The translations under genes were made by a program, and so were the position numbers. 43,053 nt of DNA. It comes from Bacteroidia bacterium. Lineage in GTDB: Bacteria; Bacteroidota; Bacteroidia; 2-12-FULL-35-15. The DNA lies in NCBI GenBank assembly GCA_016786925.1, contig JAEUTU010000006.1:1-43053 (forward strand), read 5' to 3'. Below the pieces are notes generated by a model. That model worked only from the letters and a program-made list of their open reading frames with translations, did not search any database and was not told the origin of the DNA. This document shows, one piece after another, positions 40,721 through 43,053 of this stretch (within the stretch, counting starts at the first letter, position 1; every line of letters begins with the position of its first letter).

Positions 40721-41665
40721 CAAGTCGATCACCGGAAGTTCCTTTTGAATTTCTTTACATCGGGCTAAATAGTTTGCTTTGAATTTCCGATGTGCTTCGC
40801 TTTGCTCGTTAAAAGGCTTATGCCGCATAGCATTTAACAATTCAAGGATCTTCTCCTGCTGCTTTTTAGTGAATTCATCCAACAATACTTCTGCAAGCTT
40901 TTCATATACATAATTGATCGCTATCTCATTCGGATGCACTAGGTCTTCTTTATAAAAACGGTAATCACGCAATTCATCGATCACGATCTCATACGCAGGG
41001 AAATAAAACACATGCTCAAAAGCATCCACTAAGTCATGAACGGCAGTGATCAAATTTGCTTTGCTACGATTATTCTCCACCACTCCATCTCTAATGTAAC
41101 GGACAGGACTAACCGTAAAAACGATCTTTAAATTTGGATTGAACTTTTTTAACTGAAGGATCAATTCGCTGTATTCTTGTACAATGGCCTCAGTCGTCAA
41201 CAGCTCTTTTTCAAATTGTGAAGCAGGTACTTTATGGCAATTACCAACATAGTTGCCCGTATCTTTTCGTTTATACACAAATGAAGAACCGAAGGTGATG
41301 AACAACCATTGCGCTTCTTTTAAATATGTATGTGCCGCAGATATCTCCTGATTGATCTTTGCAATGCATTGCACTTTATCCGCATCTGAATAACGACTAT
41401 GATGCTCCCAACTGTTCCATTGCTCATGGGCATAAAATAACTCCTCTTCCTTCAGAGAGGCGTCATTCAAATATCTTGTTAATGCCTGTGCGATGCTTGT
41501 TGGATTGTACAATACACCATGCGGATTGATCAAACAATTGAATTTATGCTCCTGCATTTTTTCTCCAATATTCTCCGCAAAGCAAGAACCCATGAGCATA
41601 CTCTTCTGCTCATAGCTCAACTTTTGCTGAAATGCAGGGATTGTAAATTGTAAATGAAAATTCAT
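40694..41665 (-). CDS. GSCFA domain protein (SGNH-hydrolase-like)
   Basis: The 323-residue protein carries the hallmark GSCFAENIG near residue 27 and HGVLYNPTSIAQAL. It also has FITFGSSFVYK, KIVFTVSPVRYIRDG and the Asp-His motif DLVHPNE. The Ser of GSCFA and the D-x-x-H pair suggest an SGNH/GDSL-type hydrolase or transferase; the substrate is not established. No signal peptide, so it is cytoplasmic. Its ATG begins 4 nt after the end of the frameshifted transposase frame, so the two may be co-transcribed. Confidence 0.9.
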   Translation of the reverse strand: MNFHLQFTIPAFQQKLSYEQKSMLMGSCFAENIGEKMQEHKFNCLINPHGVLYNPTSIAQALTRYLNDASLKEEELFYAHEQWNSWEHHSRYSDADKVQCIAKINQEISAAHTYLKEAQWLFITFGSSFVYKRKDTGNYVGNCHKVPASQFEKELLTTEAIVQEYSELILQLKKFNPNLKIVFTVSPVRYIRDGVVENNRSKANLITAVHDLVDAFEHVFYFPAYEIVIDELRDYRFYKEDLVHPNEIAINYVYEKLAEVLLDEFTKKQQEKILELLNAMRHKPFNEQSEAHRKFKANYLARCKEIQKELPVIDLKKEEAYFT

Positions 41666-41669
41666 GATC

Positions 41670-42132
41670 CTAAATTAAATCGTCAAAAACATATTTATCG
41701 TCAAAAGCAACTTTAAATTCAGTTAAAAGCTTATTGTATTCATCCTTAAATGTAGTCTTTTTTATGATGCTCTTCCTGAGCATTTATATAAGAAATAACA
41801 TTAGCAAGATCTGATGATGAATAAGAAAAAGCACCATAGCCTGCCTGCCATTCAAATTTACTTTTTATCAACCTTCTTTCATTGATCCATTTTGATGAAC
41901 TAGCTTTCACGTCTTGCATAAGATCTGAAACCGACTGCACCGGTCGCATTCCTACAAGCATGTGTACATGATCTTCCACCCCATTTATTATCAATAATTT
42001 ATGACCGTTATTCTGAACAATACCTGTAATATATTTATACAATTCATCTCTCCAAGCTTTGCTAATAACAGCTTGTCTGTATTTAACCGCAAAAACAAAA
42101 TGCAAATGAATTTGTGTATAGGTATTAGCCAT
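41670..42132 (-). pseudogene. IS200/RAYT-type Y1 transposase with a C-terminal frameshift
   Basis: The readable first part (128 codons, stop 41746) is a HUH Y1 transposase: TQIHLHFVFAVKYR, the HUH pair in EDHVHMLVG, GYGAFSYS, and the likely catalytic Tyr in VISYINAQEEHHKK. In the family the sequence after EEHHKK continues with KTF and an acidic tail. Here the frame ends after DYI, but moving one base forward in the A6 tract at 41758-41763 restores TTFKDEYNKLLTEFKVAFDD and DKYVFDDLI to a TAG at 41672-41670. The catalytic part is intact, so the tail loss may or may not inactivate it. REP-like repeats lie just upstream, as is usual for RAYTs. No clear IS200 ends were found. Confidence 0.82.
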
Positions 42133-42208
42133 AATGAATTATTAATTAAGCATTCAATATTACAATTTTCAAATGAATCTAAAACAAACAATTTGGTTGA
42201 TCATTAAT

Positions 42209-42290
42209 ATTATATATCGTCTCTACGGGACTGATGCTTTCAATTTAACATATTACTAACGATAGTGCGTCCCTACGGGACTTTAGGATC
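42209..42290 (-). repeat. REP-like palindrome doublet, inverted copy
   Basis: Two GTCCC-TAC-GGGAC-type palindromes at 42219-42231 (one mismatch) and 42269-42281 (perfect), about 50 nt apart. Order and spacing correspond to the reverse complement of the copies at 42342 and 42487. Confidence 0.7.
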
Positions 42291-42341
42291 AAACACTTCA
42301 GACAAATTTCTTTAGCTTAAAAAGTAGTATAAAAAAACCGT

Positions 42342-42421
42342 ATTTCTATTCATTCAACCCCGTACGGATCTGATATTGGTAACTATCTCTAATAATAATC
42401 TTAAAGGTCCCTCAGGGATAT
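42342..42421 (+). repeat. REP-like palindrome doublet, degenerate copy
   Basis: Degenerate palindromes at 42356-42370 and 42407-42419 are joined by GATATTGGTAAC and a TAATAATAATCTTA spacer. About 80 nt align with 42487-42566. Confidence 0.7.
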
Positions 42422-42433
42422 TAGAACCGAATA

Positions 42434-42460
42434 TTTAAAACAATGTTTCATTGTTTTAAA
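42434..42460. repeat. 12-bp perfect inverted repeat between REP doublets
   Basis: TTTAAAACAATG (42434-42445), TTT, CATTGTTTTAAA (42449-42460). It has no T run that would make it a terminator. Confidence 0.6.
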
Positions 42461-42486
42461 AGCATTACAGAAAACTCACATATATT

Positions 42487-42566
42487 TTTTCTATTCATTC
42501 GATCCCGTAGGGATCAGATATTGGTAACAATCTATAATAACAATCTTATTAGTCCCGTAGGGACGA
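42487..42566 (+). repeat. REP-like palindrome doublet, best-preserved copy
   Basis: Perfect palindromes GATCCC-GTA-GGGATC (42501-42515) and GTCCC-GTA-GGGAC (42552-42564) are joined by GATATTGGTAAC and an AT-rich spacer. The second ends 7 nt before the stop codon of the partial gene at 42571. Together the three doublets fill the 438-nt gap between 42132 and 42571. Confidence 0.8.
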
Positions 42567-42570
42567 TATA

Positions 42571-43053
42571 TCATTTTTTTGACTCATTCAAATTAACAAT
42601 CATTGTATCTACATCCGCATCATCGCTGATATAGGCTATTTGAATGAAGTTTTTCTTTTTCTTTTTTATTAGTCCGGGGAAGTTATCAAACTCTTTTTTC
42701 ATGATCTGCTCCAAACTATCAGTTTCGGGAACAGTCATTTTATCCTGCAAACCGAACAAGCCATAATTATTATACGTTTGAGGGACATCAGGCAATTGCC
42801 AATCACGAATCGGAAAATTATACAATTCTTCCCAATGACCATCTAAAAAGGATACAATATGACAAGTATTCATATTCGACCAATCGGCCCATTCTACAAC
42901 ATACGACAATTCATCCCTTCCATCTCCATTCAGATCTCCCTCATTCTTAGCATAGCGTAATCCCAACAGTTGAGGATTAGTAGAGATCAAAAGTGTGTCG
43001 ATAGTCAGATTCTCTGAAAGCAAAAACGACATCGGATGTTTCCTGATCGTAAC
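42571..43053 (-). CDS. Unknown protein with an EF-hand-like GDLNGDGRDEL motif (partial, right edge)
   Basis: The frame is open to the right edge, so the N-terminus is probably missing; an internal ATG at 43032 would give 153 residues. The motif EGDLNGDGRDELSYVVEWAD resembles the calcium-binding repeats of FG-GAP/VCBS-type or dockerin-like proteins. Later parts contain Trp/Tyr-rich strands (GHWEELYNFPIRDWQLPD) and a Lys-rich loop near the end. It may be an exported protein, but no signal peptide is visible in the window. Confidence 0.7.
   Translation of the reverse strand, partial: VTIRKHPMSFLLSENLTIDTLLISTNPQLLGLRYAKNEGDLNGDGRDELSYVVEWADWSNMNTCHIVSFLDGHWEELYNFPIRDWQLPDVPQTYNNYGLFGLQDKMTVPETDSLEQIMKKEFDNFPGLIKKKKKNFIQIAYISDDADVDTMIVNLNESKK

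Noticed and set aside
41746..41765. Programmed -1 frameshifting at the A6-G sequence of the transposase
   Set aside because: The codon phase does not fit an X XXY YYZ site, and a +1 change is needed to reach the conserved tail.
42209..42566. Regularly spaced palindromes that could suggest a CRISPR array
   Set aside because: Copies differ in orientation and sequence, the spacing is irregular, spacers are partly conserved, and no cas gene is present. A REP-like arrangement explains them better.

Overview
The window looks like a chromosomal segment from a low-GC member of the Bacteroidota. The support is several type IX secretion (T9SS) C-terminal sorting domains, a GLPGLI protein paired with a TonB-receptor-like barrel, a fused alpha/beta 2-oxoacid dehydrogenase E1, BshA of bacillithiol synthesis, a GSCFA protein, and many TAnnTTTG (-7 type) promoter boxes of the Bacteroidota kind. 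I cannot fix genus or order. No tRNA, rRNA or CRISPR array was seen.

Layout. 1-5400: the end of an unknown gene, an SbtA-like bicarbonate permease, an outer-membrane barrel protein, sucD (minus), mnmE (plus) and a PKD lipoprotein (minus). 5500-8923: a PIF1/RecD-like helicase with a C-terminal helix-turn-helix and a secreted TPR protein. 8925-16346 (minus): a metallophosphoesterase, endonuclease III, and four neighbouring signalling-type proteins (TPR, TPR-SpoIIE phosphatase, TPR, GldL-like membrane protein). All four carry the same juxtamembrane/C-terminal helix with the core YAKRIQ, but only one has the phosphatase domain. 16470-18467: E1 alpha-beta fusion. 18547-18684: a 45-residue Cys-containing membrane peptide.

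18695-25304 (minus) is a T9SS cargo cluster. Three paralogous exported proteins share an N-terminal domain but end in different sorting domains (two type A, one type B). A 1025-residue beta-helix protein follows, and a 5'-truncated copy of its C-terminus lies between two of the paralogs. Hairpins that combine terminator and promoter elements separate the genes, and a 294-bp cassette (sorting domain plus hairpin) is duplicated. 25595-27885: a secreted protein, a zinc-ribbon protein divergent from a short SSB, and a Gp49/HigB-HigA-type toxin-antitoxin locus whose toxin is cut by an in-frame TAG. 27897-31344: GLPGLI protein and its receptor-like barrel. 31511-35216: an Ala-rich lipoprotein, an LTA-synthase-like sulfatase, a lipid kinase, a SUI1 factor and a 40-residue membrane peptide.

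35221-43053: bshA, a large secreted PNGase F-like/LamG protein with a sorting domain, an outer-membrane protein, a GSCFA hydrolase-like protein, a frameshifted IS200/RAYT-type transposase followed by REP-like palindrome doublets (42209-42566), and a partial gene at the right edge.

The strongest candidate for something new is the four-gene YAKRIQ set (10641-16346): three membrane-anchored proteins that appear to be phosphatase-less versions of the fourth. It may be a sensor array feeding, or competing for, one SpoIIE-type PP2C phosphatase. The composite terminator/promoter hairpins and the exchange of sorting domains between T9SS cargo paralogs are the next most interesting observations.
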